A stretch of 64,000 bases of DNA from contig NC_092859.1 in assembly GCF_032062135.1 (NCBI RefSeq), positions 88,541,593 through 88,605,592 on the forward strand. Direction: 5' to 3'. The DNA is from Pyxicephalus adspersus (Eukaryota > Chordata > Amphibia > Anura > Pyxicephalidae). Both the position numbers and the translations under genes were made by a program. The notes beneath the pieces are model-generated. The model saw only the letters and a program-made list of their open reading frames with translations. It did no database searches and had not been told where the DNA came from. Positions 50,504 through 63,600 of this stretch are shown here, one piece after another. Numbering within the stretch: the stretch's first letter is position 1; each line of letters opens with the position of its first letter.

Positions 50504-52054
50504 TTAATAATGTAAAGTGCTCATAAACAGCAGACTATCGTGTTTGTGGACGGACTTTTTGCCATTGTGAATGGGGTGACGCTTTTACTAATATATAAGT
50601 ATAAAAAATGTTATACTAACTAGCATATTCTTTGATTTAAATACAAATGTACGCATAGTCCTGCACTATTGCCAACATACATACAACACAGCACTATATG
50701 CACAAATAAGCTATAGCCCTGCAAATAAGCTATAGTCCTATACAAAAAAACATGCACAAACATATATACTATACACACACAACACAAAGCCCTACATTTT
50801 ACTCAGAAACATACACACAATATGCACTATACACAAACATTCATACATTCTTGCACCATACACAAAAAACATTCATACATTCCTGCACCATACACACAAA
50901 CATACACACAGCCCTTCAGTTTTATACAGAAACATACACACATCCTTCCATCATGGTACACACAAGCAGCCAAAGTACCCAAAATTGTCTCCAATTCCTC
51001 GACTCCGACTCCATAGCCCTGACAATTATGAAACATTGTCCCCAATCCATTGGACATCTGTATGAGGATTTGGGTGCAAATAATTCCACAGACTTGAATA
51101 AACGTTTTAACACTGACAAATGCCACAAAATTAACTCAAAGTGACAAATTGCTATTCCTGTAAAGAATAGGCATTTCCTATGAAAGGCAGAAAGATTTAT
51201 TAACACAAAGCAAATACAAATCAATAAACAGTCATTGAACTTATAATTTATTAGTTTCTGAAAACAATCATGATACCACAAAGAAAACATGTTTTATATT
51301 GATACACCCTGAATCTAATCTATTCCAGGGCATTACACAGATCACCATCACCAGTTGAATTAGAGGACATATTTTGCATCTATAGCAAATAGAAAACTTG
51401 TAGTCACAAGTAAATTATGCAAAATTTGCCCTACATTTGTACACAGGAAAGAAAAACATGTTTCCACGGTCTTATTCAGAGCGTCATCTTCAAATCCCTA
51501 TGGGATTCTTCACATGTAGAAGTGACCTGTACAGATATTCCCTAATTACGGAAAATTACCCAGAGGAAAGAGGTTTATGTTAGATATGGGTATTCAGCGC
51601 TCCCTTACGCTTTTATTGAATTACATGCTGAACAAATTACTTTGTGCCTGACTTAATTTATTTCATCTAAGTGCACTTCTGCTCAGCCATTAGCAAATCC
51701 TGCTCCTGATTACCCAAACAGCTTAAAGCAACGACAGCTCGGGCCCAGCAAGCTGAATTACAGCAGCAAATCACTTGGCTGCACTACTGGGCATCTCTTT
51801 GCTGATAAAGCCAGTTCTTGGATCTGTCTGCTCAATTAAATATATGACTGTTCAGCTAAAGAGAGATTACCACAATAAAAATATGAACTGACCAAATCTG
51901 CCTCTCACTGGAAAATGTAACTATGCTTTGATTCAGTTATTTGTATTAGTTATGTAAAAGCTTGCAAGTATCTAACAGGTAGATGCTATAGCACTCTATT
52001 TTTCAGAAATTCAGCCATGTAACACGGACAAGTCTGCCATTTAGCTTCTGTTCT

Positions 52055-52077
52055 ATAAAAAAAAAAAAAAAAAAAAT
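52055..52077. repeat. Long A homopolymer
   Basis: About 22 consecutive A, no attached retroelement body recognised. Confidence 0.85.
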
Positions 52078-52326
52078 ATGATACACTGCAGAACATTTGG
52101 GTACCTGACCTTTAGGTGGAAGGATTCAGACGATGAATCTAAATGATCAGTTTGTTCGGCACATTAGCTTTCACATAAACAAAGCTATACTGTATAACCA
52201 GCCATACTATAGAATACGGAAATGATTGTGCCATAATCAAATTATACATTATTTAAAACTAGGTACAGATTAGGGAGAGAAAATACAATCTCCTAAATTT
52301 ACACTGTCCTTTTACAATGTATAAAC

Positions 52327-52720
52327 CCTTTATTATTATTATTATTAATATTATTATTACACAGGATTTATATAGCGCCAACATATTACGCAGCGCTGTA
52401 CATTAAATAGGGATTGCAAATGACAGACTAATACAGACAGTGATACCAAGGATTAGGGTGGGCAGGTCATGGGAAAGAATGTGTGGGAGCCAGGATGCAA
52501 AGTTATTCACAAATTGTGATACTGGGCCAGGAGGGCGGTAGACAACAGCAACAATGAGGGGTAAGGGGCTGAAGATGACCATTACAAGCACATTACTAGG
52601 CACTGTTATACAGTTTGCCCCAAACCTCAGTAACTGACACTTGTTGAACAGCTTAGCCTGTGGAAGAAAGTGGAAAAATACCACATCAACTCGCAGGTTC
52701 ATGGCACTATGTTACAGACG
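52327..52720 (-). mobile_element. LINE remnant: endonuclease segment joined to its 3' tail
   Basis: On the minus strand PLIVAVVYRPPGPVSQFVNN, then FASWLPHILSHDLPTLILG, is the APE-type endonuclease core of L2/CR1/Rex-like LINEs (VVYRPP...LILGDFN). Where DFN is expected the sequence jumps to gtctgtcatttgcaatccct, tgtacagcgctgcgtaatat and gttggcgctatataaatcct, then (AAT)n at 52329-52359. The end of the endonuclease, the whole reverse transcriptase and any ORF1 are missing. The same tail occurs at 63905-64000 and 36434-36501. Confidence 0.85.
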
Positions 52721-55700
52721 GGGCTCCTAAAAATAAACTCTGAATCATACGTGTAAATTTGTATTAATTCTTCTAAACACATTTTGTACGTAACTGTTCC
52801 ATATAGTCTATCTGCATATTAACCACTGTGCTTATCTTTACATATCTAAAAAAAAAATGCTTTTTACAAAGATTAAAAATGGGACATTATTGGCACTGAG
52901 TTCTGATTAAAGTTATCAAGATAACATATAAAAATATCTATAAACTTAAAGGGTCACTAACATAGGTTGTTTTTTATATAATCCAATAAATCAGAAGTAA
53001 ACCTCACTATACTCACCTGTCCCACTTTTTCATAGGGTGTTACCATCTTCTTCCTTCTTCGGCTATCTTGATTGACAGGGCTGGGGTGACATCTGGAGTT
53101 CATTCAGTTCCAGCAAGCACAGGGGAAGCCGGGATTACCGGATATCCTGGCAAGCAATAATGAGTTACCCATTCACAGCAGGTAAGAATGATTTAGGTAG
53201 GGCGTTATTGTAGAAACAACATCACTTTTGCGATAGTGCCCTGCTGAATACAAAATTTAGGAAAGGAGTTTCTTTTCATTCAGATGGGCCAGTTCAACCA
53301 AGAAAACGTAAGGGCATTTTGTAAATGGAGTGCAAAGAGAATGCAGTCTACACTGTTTGGACAGTGCTAAAACACTCATAAATAAGCAAAAATGCTTCAT
53401 TATGTCTACAAACTCTTGGAACCTCCCACATGTATGAATGGAGTGTTTAAAACAGTTTGTGACCATGCATGATCATTGGTGTGTTTACTTATTCTACCCC
53501 TTATCAGCCACATGACTTGGTACAAAATACCTTTGCAAACAATACAAAAACTGTATGGGTGTTTTTATGTATTTTAAATTACATCTGTGTAAAAATAGGA
53601 GGGTAAAGTGATTTATCCAATTAAAAAACAATTTTTTTATTTCACTGCAGTTCCTAGTGCTGCCCAGTCTTGTTCTTGTTGCAGTATTTCATTGCAACAA
53701 GAACACGGGGCAGGAATAGATGCAAATCAGGTTATGCAGTATATGCACATTCTGAAAGAAAGAGAGAAGTAGTCAAGAGGTGACCCCCACCAGTTTCCCA
53801 AATCAAGAATCTATGTGTGGATCTGGGGGCCTTTTTACCCAGAACCCCAGAAGATGTGCTGCAAAAGATGCCAAATACAGGTTTAACAGCTGTCATCTAT
53901 GTACCTACCCCATGCATGTAGTCTTCTAAGTTGAATTCTACGCATGTGTAAATGTGCATTCTGGTTTTATATCTCTTCTAGACCATGATTTTGTTTTTGA
54001 GTTCAAAATAGTAAGTTTAACATTTGTATAGATAAATGGCATTTTCATATTTACAAAAAGTATTGAAACTTTTCAATGTACAGAATTTGCTCATAGCTAG
54101 AAAATGGAAATTTCTTTAATCTGGTTACTATATGTAACTTTTCTACTTTTTCCAGCTTTCTTTAGGTATCTGTTGCACTGTTAGGTATCTAGGTCTATTT
54201 ACCAGTCTCATCATTACTATTGTTGTCAGTGAAATCTGTTTACTTGGGTTATCAGTGGTTATTGCACAGCTGCCTCCAATACACAGAAGATCAATGCTTA
54301 CTGCACTGGTCATTACATACTCAGAATCGGAAATATATTCTATACGTAGCTTGAGCATTTTAAATTATTTTTCCGCTGTAAAGATTTAACAACTGTAACT
54401 AGAATGACTGGAGACAAAGCCAGCAGATAAGATTCTGAAGTTGCATATCCCTATAAATACAAGTAAATATTACATTTGAGTGATGAAAATTGTAGTAAAT
54501 GAAGTTTAATAAAATCTCAGTGCACAGGAAAACATTATAATGTAATATTATTAATACCCTCCTCCTTATAGAGAGGTCTGATTGGAAGCAAAGCTCAGCA
54601 GTTGTTAAATCAGGAATTAGGAGGCCATAAAAGAGCATACTACGTCAATTCCTAGTAAGGGTCATGTCGCACCAGCAAATTGGTAGCTGCTACTAATATT
54701 TCTCATTATTTCCCCTGGTGATTTATAGCCAGCTTTAGAGTTGCTTCTGTAGCTGGCTGCAATGTTTCTACCTAGTGAAACAAATTATTATGTTGAAAGT
54801 GCCAAGTGACCAAGCTACAAATGGCTTTAAATTGCCGTGATTTGTTTGTTCTTTGCAATTCAAACATTCAGGGGGGAAAAAAAAAAGAAGAAAGAAAGGG
54901 AAAAAAGGCCATCCCGTCAACCAGTGAGAAGGAGGTATCTGAGGCATGGAGTCACAAACGCTACAAGAACATGGCTTGTTATTTGCACATGTACAGCAGC
55001 TAACATGGCAAGTAGTATGAAAAATTAGGTAAAAAGTTGCCATAGTAGTAAACCAAAAGTGGTGATGTCATATATGGGGTGACACATTTATCTTGGAAGC
55101 ATAGGTCAGCTGATGTGCAAGACGTGCAATAGATATAAATGAGCTGGAATTTTATGAAGTTTGAGTAAGAAGCCACAAGTAGGGCAGCCAATTCTCCAGG
55201 GAGATTAAAAAAATACCCTTGTAATTTATATTTTTCAGTGTTAAGACCACTTTCCAAAGCACACCTTTAGAAATAGAAGCCAAATACACACATAAATAAA
55301 CTTAAACATGCTAGTAGGCACTTTTCTGCACACCAACTGCGATTGCCAAGGTGCTCAGCAGTGCAAAAAAATGCCCAAACTCACTAAAGTAGAATAGAGA
55401 ACAAAGGAGAACCTGAGAAGAGACAGAAGGGATTCAGCTAACAGTGACTAGATTTTTAAAAACTGTCATAGCAGGCCAGAAAGAGATTGTTAAAAGGCCA
55501 GTGAAACAGCAGATGTACAATTATAGTTATGTCCATAAGCCTATATTAAAATTCTTTGTAATAATCATGGTTCTCCTTTAGGGTGCATTTCATGTCACTG
55601 TAATCACACTTCTATTTCACTGAACTTTCAGAAATTCTCAGCATGTTTGCCGATTCACCTAGGTTCTTGCATGATATCCAATGTTGTTGGGTCTTGAAGA

Positions 55701-57579
55701 AAAATTATTATATCAGGGCCAACATAATGCACTAGACAGCAATGGAGCCTTGATCAGTTTAGCTTTCCATCCCTCCATATCCTAAGCTAAGTGTGGCTGT
55801 GCAAGGAATTAGAGGAGGCCGACACCTAGACAGATCCAGGTGCTTTTGCTAATTCATTTTAATAAATACATTAGAAGTGATATGGATGTTTTTTTTTCTT
55901 TATTATCAGCCTAGAGTTAAAGTTTAATCATGACTCTATGGAAACTGGAGAGGAGGAGTTGGGCACACAAGCAATAAACAGTAAGTAGAAAAGTTAATAT
56001 CTTGAAAACTGAACAGACTTGCTGCCAATGTTTCTATAAACACATATCATTTACAATGTGAGCCGGGGTATGGAGATGTGAAGCAATCTGCCAGCATGTG
56101 TATTTTCAGTGATAACAGCATTATGTCAAACAATCCCCAGCCGAGATATATTTAGAGTGCTGGCATGCTAACGGCAAAAAAACATGGCAACACGACATTT
56201 CTCAAATGCTAGAGAAGAACGAGTGCCAGCAAAAGGCAGGATAGCGGATGTATAAGGGACAAGCAGAGACAGTCTAAAAGCCACAATGTTGGAACAAGTC
56301 CTCATAACGGTTGGAGGATTTGGAATCTGAGTGAGCCTGAAAAGGGAATCATCACATGATATCAAGCTGTCTCAGTCCTCACTGTGAATAAAGCAGCTGT
56401 TCTGCTTGTATATGAAACTGTGCTCTTTGATGAGGCTTTGTTAGGATACGAAAAGCCACTGATTACCATGTGTGAAAAAATTGTACATCAAGCAGCATGA
56501 AAAGCAAACTGACACAAAAAGGTTGACAACTACATAGAAGGATGATCCCTGACTCAATTGGTTCTGTTTCAACCTGGACTCAATCCAGTATTTCATCAAA
56601 AGAGTGACTAATAAAGATCCACAAAAGAGCCTTCTACCATTTATAAAGCATTTTAAAAGTGAAAATGTGTGATAAAAGTTTATATGAAGATATATGTTAG
56701 CGCAATAAAAAGTATTTTCATAACTTAAGAAAAGGTTGTTCTACTTCACTTTTAGTGTCGGCCATATGTCTGAAATGCTAGGCACCCATTCATGTGACCT
56801 TTTCTAAAAAGTAGGGTCAAACTAGGTAATTTTCCAGCTCAGCTGAACTGATGTGACAACATCATCAAACATGGCTTAAACCCTGGAGAAAACTTGGTTT
56901 TGGCATTTACTCTGCAACAGAAACCATATGAAGTTTAACACAATAAATCTTTATCATGCAACAAGACTTGAAATTGTCTAACATTTGAATAAATATCGAC
57001 TATTGACAACTTTTTGGAAACCCTTGTTTCTCACCGGGCTCCCTGTAATTTCTTACTATGTTTAACTGTCTAACACTAGTTTTATTTAGGCTGGATTCAC
57101 ACTGTTCCTTTTAATTTGAAGAATGAGTGGTCAGCACATGTAGGTGTGTATAGGTCCAAGGAATTTTCTGTTCCATAGTACGATAAAAGTACACAAACCA
57201 TAATACATATACACAAACCACGTTTGACAAAAAAACAACATATATTAGGTATAAAAAGAATCAGCTCCCTTCCACAAATTAACATTCCGCTGAGTTGATG
57301 ACACACACAAAAAATATTTTTCCAGTTGTATTTACTCTTATAACATCCAAGTGAATGATAAATAAGGAATAATTCAAGAAGAAAACAACTTCTGATGTGA
57401 ATAAAGCCTCCCCATAAAAATGTTTTAACTTATTCAGGGGTAACTGATTACCTTCTCAGTTACAGATTATAATTTATATTTGGTTTCAATCTGTGATCAA
57501 TTGTAATTTCAGCAACAAAAACAGCTATTCCTCAACATTCCCAATCTTGGTAGTTCAAAGCATTGTGAAAAAGTTTTAG

Positions 57580-58190
57580 AGATAAAGTTGGGGACCAGCA
57601 CAAATCAGGAGACAAACACACAAAAAATGTAGATTTCAAAGATTTTGATAATACAAAGGAGCAGAGAAAACTCTACCAAAACCAAAATCAAACTATTTGG
57701 CCTCAACACCAAAAGGTACACCTGGAAGAAAACAAATACTGCACACATCCAAAGAATGTCATATTTACAGAAAATAATGGAGATGGTAGCATAATGTTGT
57801 CAGAGTCTACAGAAGGGACTGGGACACTTGTTAGGATAGAAAGAAAAAATGGATGGGACAAAAAATGTCAAATTTTTGGGAAAAACCTGCTGTCCTTTTC
57901 CAGAAAGTTTTGGATGGAAAGAATGCTTACCTTACATGGCAATGATTGAAAACACACAGCAAAATTGACCATAAAGTGGCTCAAGAAGAAAAAGGAGAAT
58001 GTCCAAGTGTGGTCTAGTCAAAGCCCAGACTTAAATCATACTGAAAATCTGTGGAATGACTAAGATTTCAGTCCACCATCCAATATGACTGAGCTTGAAC
58101 GGTTCTGTAATGAAGAGTGGGCAAACACTGCACCGTCTAAATGTGCAAAGTTTGTAAAGAAGTATCCCCAAAAAAATAAAGGCTGTAATT
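57580..58190 (+). pseudogene. Tc1-like transposase fossil, C-terminal half
   Basis: Plus-strand frames give KLFGLNTKRYTWKKTNTAHI, a G-rich stretch, then RIERKNGWDKKCQIFGKNLL. Next come a decayed second-Asp block (HGND*KHTAK) and [16 protein letters not shown], the Tc1 PSQSPDLNPIENLW box with the catalytic Glu. It continues NMTELERFCNEEWANT. Several stops and frame changes; the N-terminal half and the ends are not recognisable. A dead DDE transposase. Confidence 0.85.
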
Positions 58191-59609
58191 AATTGATGAT
58201 ACTTTATCAATCACATTCATTTTTTTACTAAACTGTTGCTTTTATATCTTTCACATGGGTGTTGTAAGTTGCATTGAGTAAATACAGCAAATACAGGAAG
58301 AATATCTTTTTGTATGTGTCTTCAGGTTAAGTTAAGATACATTTCAGTGCTATATATTATTAGTCAGTTTATTGTAGATAAATTTAAAAGGTCAGGACAT
58401 ATGAATAAATCTCATGGTGCAATCTCCATGCAAAGATATTACACAAACCACTGATTGGCTGCTGAAACCAAGCCAATTCTAGACCTGTAGGAATATCAGA
58501 GGAGCAAACAAAACAGAGACAACATTTGCAAGGATGTATCCAGTTGTCAAGTAAAAGTTACAGAATGAATGAAGCAAAGGGTGCATGAAAACAGAGAATT
58601 TAATAATCCCAAATAGCAGCAAGGTAGATATTAGAAACGTAAAAGCATTCTTCTTGGCTTCACCTAGAGCTGGATAAAAGGGAGATGTATTTTTTTTTAT
58701 GTTTAGGAAATAGAAAATTATTACACTTACTAGTTTTATACAGTTTATGATTCAAAATCACCAGGGAAAATGAACCAAAGATAGACTATTTTAATAGAAG
58801 GATGATCATATCTAACTCACCACATAGTCTGCTGAATTAAAATATACTTGTATGGTTAATAACAGATATTGCCAGAGTTTGTATATTCTTGATACTCTCT
58901 AAAGGTAGCCTAGGACAAAACTCTACTAACAAAAAAAAAATCCATTAACAGTCAGGGTCCATTTACACCAAACATGCATATATTGAAGCATTGAAGTATG
59001 TTTCATTAAGCAATTTACTTAATTATTTAAAAATATTGACCCACAAATGTGTGAAAAAAGTTCAGCACAACATTTCTTCAGTTCGATGTGTATTGCAGCA
59101 ACCTATAACTGAAATGCATTGCTGCTCAAATCACTTCCATAGACTTTCAACCTCTTCAGCAAATGTCTGTCAAAAATGCTATTGAATGCTTCCAGGTGCC
59201 TAATGGTTGAAAATGGGTAACAGGAAGCCATTAAGCAAGCAGTTGACTTGTCTAAGCATTATCAATGACCTCTAGTCACAGAAGAGTTAATGTTTAAACC
59301 CTGGTTCTTACCAAGTATTTTCTTTCTAAGTTTTGGACACTGAAAAACAGATCTGATATTTATAGAGAGATCAGTAACCGCTTTACCAGTGATAAAAAGT
59401 AAGGCTGGAACTAGCACAGTTGATATAATTAAAAAGTGACCCAGAAGATGCACTCAGAGGGACTTTAAAAACTGTAGCCTAGAAGGAAGTGTCAAGTTGA
59501 TAACATGTGGGTCAATCACATGACACGAAGAGTAGATGTTCTCTATAAACACAAAACAAGCATGACACAGAGGAGCTATGCATAGATCCTTCCTTCATGT
59601 GTGGAGGAA

Positions 59610-59691
59610 GAGATGCTAACATTATTGGAGAATTCCACGCCCGTACACACGAGATGCTAACATTATTGGAGAATTCCAGCCCCGTACACAC
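59610..59691. repeat. Tandem duplication of 41 bp
   Basis: Copies at 59610-59650 and 59651-59691, unit starting gagatgctaacattattgga and ending cccgtacacac. They differ only around accacgcccg versus accagccccg (two positions). A recent local duplication. Confidence 0.95.
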
Positions 59692-60813
59692 TCCCTGTCA
59701 TGGTGGAACTAGAAGTGGATATAATGCTCCTGTTTCGGAACGCGAACATAGGAACCATTGCCCAGATCAAGACTGATATATATTAGCTTGGGTTATATTT
59801 AAATTGTTGTAAATCAAGAACATAAAACATTACAAAAGTCATAAAAATCAACATGGAAGATGACTGATAATTACTAAATTGCAATATTATTCTGCCCTAG
59901 TGCCCTAATTTTTGTATGAATGATCTGATGCTCCCCGGCTCTCAGTGGTGCTTGTCTAAATCAATGGTGGTAAACACATAGACAGAGCACATTTCCCATT
60001 GTTTTCATCCCATAATTCTATACCATTGCCTTAAACGTTGCATGCTTTATAAAGTTGGGTAATCTAAACCCAGGGAAGATATAAAATACATAAATTGGGG
60101 CAGCCAGGTATTCATAATTAAAGTTTAATAATTGTAATTAGTGTGATTTGACTTTGCACCAGTCCCTTGCAATCCCCTGTAAAATAGCAGTTAAAATTCT
60201 GAATTTACACATAGCAAACTGGCTAGCTGTTGGCTGTTCTGCCTCCTTGAACCTTGCTATCCTCTTGGCAAGAGCCCCCAAATATTCAGTGGGTAATAAC
60301 AGCAATGGTTAAGGGGGTGGAGTGGCCACCAGTTAGCCGGTCTATGGTCATACTTCGTGAATTCTGGGACACGTAGAACCAACCAGGTGAGCTGGAGAGA
60401 AAAGAGAGCACAGTGATTAGATGAGGACCCCACCAGTCTGCTGTTACACTTCACTGTCAATAGGTGGAGAGGCATACAGAGGACACCACTAATAACGCTA
60501 ACAGAGTAAGAAGTGTCTTCCATCTTGCTGTGCTGTTGGGCAAGGATGTGTCATTTAAGAATTACTGGACACACTGGAGTTACACACAAGATAAAACGGC
60601 TCCCATTTATATTATTTTGTATGTATTTATCTGTTTAAACCTACAAATCAGTCCCCACCAGCAAACAAAGCAATAATCACATCAATCAATAACATTTTGA
60701 ACTTGGAGCTATTATTTCCACAGATTGCATGATTGAATCTAAAAACAACAAACCTATAACATGTACTTCCTGCCAGTGTGTCACATAACAAACAAGCATG
60801 CTTTTTCACTTAC

Positions 60814-60850
60814 GTGTTGATCCAAGGGTGTCTTTGATCTCAGAATTTTG
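60814..60850 (-). CDS. OSBPL8: OSBPL8 upstream coding exon, 37 bp
   Basis: On the minus strand TCACCAATTCTCAAACAG|CAAAATTCTG is a good acceptor and TCAACAC|GTAAGTG a near-consensus donor. The 37 bp encode QNSEIKDTLGST plus one base. Human ORP8 has LLGDSKDVLGPST just before the residues encoded by 35217-35354, and the phase (1) matches that exon. The peptide is short, but position, splice sites and sequence agree. The start-codon exon (human MEGGLAD...) must lie further upstream and was not found before 64000. Confidence 0.75.
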
Positions 60851-62439
60851 CTGTTTGAGAATTGGTGACAAAAGGAATCAGAGCAGTAATCCAGCGCCAA
60901 GGGCAAGCAAGATGATGTGATGGTAAATACAGCAGCATCAGGAAGAGCAAGGGAGAGAAAAAATACATGGTGTTAACTGGTGCTCAGACATACAAGCACA
61001 TGCTACTGTACTAGGTTAAACAAAACATGTACATGAAACGATGCATATTGCGTGAATTTATAGGTTAATGCCTTAGGCACCCCAAGTTAAAATGCAAAGA
61101 TCAATGTGCTAGGCAAATCTAAAGGTCTTTATTGCCAGAGAGATTGAAATAGAATTTTCACTAATGGAAGAATCTCCACTACAAGCCATATATTTTATTT
61201 CTGACAGGTCAAGGCAAACGCAGGCTCCTGCCTATTACAAAGCAATTCGACAAGTGATCATTCTAATGACATTTCAAAAGGTATAACAAAGCCTGAAGCA
61301 GCTTCCTGTTTCAAAAAGTATTACAGATAGTGAATATTTATTTAGCTTACCTGTTTCTGGAGTCAAAACCTATCATAGTATTTTCTTTTACAGGAAGCAT
61401 TAATCACAATTTACGAATATAAATATAGTACAGAGTGCCTATATTGTAACATTTTATTTTATCTACATAATATCAGACAGTAAAGTCCTTCGAGGTTGGT
61501 ATAGTACGGAAAACAGACAGTCTGCAATTTCTGAATGCTGTGGCCTATGTCTATGTCAGCTCTATAGTCCAAAAGCCTTTGGCACTTAGTTGATAAGAAC
61601 ATATGATGTTGATCAGAAGATGTATTATAAGGTCCCTTTCATAGCCGCAAAGTAGAATTGTGTGCTTGGAAGCTCCTGGCTGCATAGCAAAGTGCTGCTG
61701 TGTACCCCAGAGCAGCATCACAGGTAACCAGATGTGCACACGGCTGTCGCCAAGACACAAATCTTCAAGCAACAACCACATGGCCAAATGTAACTTGTTG
61801 CTTTTTAGGAATGTTGGAAAATTGTCAACCTGCTCCATTAAATGACAGCGGATAGCACTGCTGTGGAGCTCTCTCACTGCGGATCTGAAATAGCCCTATT
61901 CACACAAACATATCAATAATATGGAATTGGACACATCAAGCTGCACTGTGAAGAACCCAAATATCCTTGGCCTTCAAAATCCACAGCCAAAAGAGACTGT
62001 TAAAAGTATATGTGTGCAAGTTTTAGATCTGGTATCTGTGTCCTCATTGGAGAGATTAACTCATATGTTTGTACTATTAACTATTGTTACTGAAACAAAA
62101 TCCAAAATTATACAGCTGGCTTCAAGAGAGTGGTGGGGTAATCTTCTAAAGGGAATACTTGTTCCAAGGACAACTTGTCTAAAAAGGGAATTCTTCTCAC
62201 TTTGTAAGTTTGTATGTTTACCACTTTTCTGTTTTGTCATTTAGGGAGGAAATGTCCTCTAGAATACAGAGACAGAAAAAAAAAAAATAATAATAATAAA
62301 AGAAAAAGCAACCGCCTTCTGACTACTGTTTACCTTGGAAAGGAAAACCCCAAACACAAACACATATTCAAAGAAGTTTAAACACTGTTGTGTACAATGA
62401 TTCGGGGGGTTCTGAGAATACACAAATGCTGAGAGTACA

Positions 62440-62790
62440 CACGTGCAATAATTGTCGTTAGAAAACGAACGATTAACGAGCGATCAATGATTATTCACAA
62501 ATATTTTGAACGATCATATTGTGCACAATTCTGTACATACAGAAACTTTACGGTAGTTCAAATTTAATCCACCAATAATGTACACACACTAGAAACGATT
62601 GTTTGAACGATGCAGGAAGTGACATGTACAGGAGAAAGTGTTTTACAGAACCATCCACAATCACTGAATGACCTTACACACAATAGATAGTGAACGATCG
62701 TCGCCCAATCAGATCCGCCGGGACGGTCTTTGGTTTCCACCGATCGGTCGTTAATCGTTCGCTTACAGCTATAATTCAAGGGCACACTTA
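62440..62790. mobile_element. Foldback element with CGATCGTTAATCG-type arms
   Basis: cgaacgattaacgagcgatc (62466-62485) and gatcggtcgttaatcgttcg (62742-62761) are inverted copies at 19 of 20 positions. acacgtgcaataattgtcgt lies outside the left arm, a motif related to that in the element at 32986-33271. The 131-codon frame across it is incidental. Outer ends are approximate. Confidence 0.65.
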
Positions 62791-63229
62791 CGCACATTTT
62801 TACTAGTTGCCACTGTCCAAGTTCATGGATCAATGAGGCTGAGCATAATAATAACAGACCAATAGTAGGGTGCAGAGGTGGATATGCTCTCAACCATGGT
62901 AACTGGCAAAGACCTACCTTCATTACTCCCTTACACTTAGGAATGCAATAAGAGTTCACCTTTCTTTTCCACTTTATATTATGCTGGTTATACTGCAGAT
63001 TTTCCTATTATTTCTATTTTCACTTTATCTAATTATAGCATACCTTTTTTGCCAATCAGTTAAACATGACATATATACATACTTAAATAATCTTATCATA
63101 TTACATGTAACATTGACAACACTAAAAAACAAAGACTAAGGAAGAAGGGGGGGACGAGGGGCAGGCCAGCTAACAATCCCGCATATGAAAAGGGAACATA
63201 TGTTACAACCTACTTAATCAATGATGTAA

Positions 63230-63600
63230 CTATATGGTCAACATTGACCAATCCCAGCCATTAGGCATATAGTGCTCAATCCATGGTGACCATATTTTTT
63301 GGAATTTAGGAACCAAAGCAGTCAATATCGCTCTTATCTTTTCATTCACTAGAAACCAGGACATTTTTTTTCTTCTTAACTTGTTGCACATTGGGGTTTT
63401 AGACCACCATGCCTTTGCCAATACCATTTTGGCTGAAGTGAACAGATATGTTAACAATTTAAATTGAATATTAGTACAAAACAATGGTTTCAGAAGTGCC
63501 TCTGCCGATTTTTTAGAAACTGCAAAACCCACTAAAGTGTAAGCTATTTGATATACTCTCGTCCAAAATGTTCTTATTTTAAAGTTACTCTGTTCTTTCT
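63230..63600 (-). mobile_element. L1/Tx1-like LINE, 3' terminal ORF2 fragment
   Basis: The minus-strand frame contains FTSAKMVLAKAWWSKTPMCN, then LVNEKIRAILTALVPKFQKI and WSPWIEH. The pattern A...ia..W......P.........E K............F...W.PW is the C-terminal end of ORF2 in L1/Tx1-type LINEs. It is 5'-truncated at about 63600, as usual for such insertions. No endonuclease or reverse-transcriptase core is present. Confidence 0.7.

Larger units (their letters stand above)
46482..51021 (-). mobile_element. hAT DNA transposon, full-length ends, interrupted
   Basis: The left end is cagagttgtggagtcggtg at 46482. The right end read inward on the minus strand is CAGGGCTATGGAGTCGGAGT from 51021. The outside flanks are acaattat at 46474-46481 and acaattat at 51022-51029, a perfect 8-bp target-site duplication. 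Both ends and duplication length are hAT hallmarks. It carries a decayed BED-finger hAT transposase on the minus strand. Removing the mariner inserted at 46565-48306 leaves about 2.8 kb, normal for a hAT element. An ACATACACAC-rich low-complexity stretch fills about 50680-50960. Confidence 0.92.
44805..60813 (-). other. OSBPL8 intron, 5' part
   Basis: Carries the nested hAT/mariner complex (46482-51021), a LINE remnant (52327-52720), a Tc1 fossil (57580-58190) and a tandem duplication (59610-59691). A stretch near 52930-53170 (agaagtaaacctcactatac, ctcacctgtccc) resembles a common frog repeat from memory, but I could not set its ends. Nothing else was recognised. Confidence 0.65.

Noticed and set aside
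50752..51144. 130-codon plus-strand frame
   Set aside because: His/Thr/Tyr-rich product of an ACATACACAC low-complexity tract at the hAT end, extending across the element border.
62564..62959. 131-codon minus-strand frame, the longest single frame in the window
   Set aside because: It crosses a foldback element (palindromic CGATCG arms); the sequence has no domain pattern.
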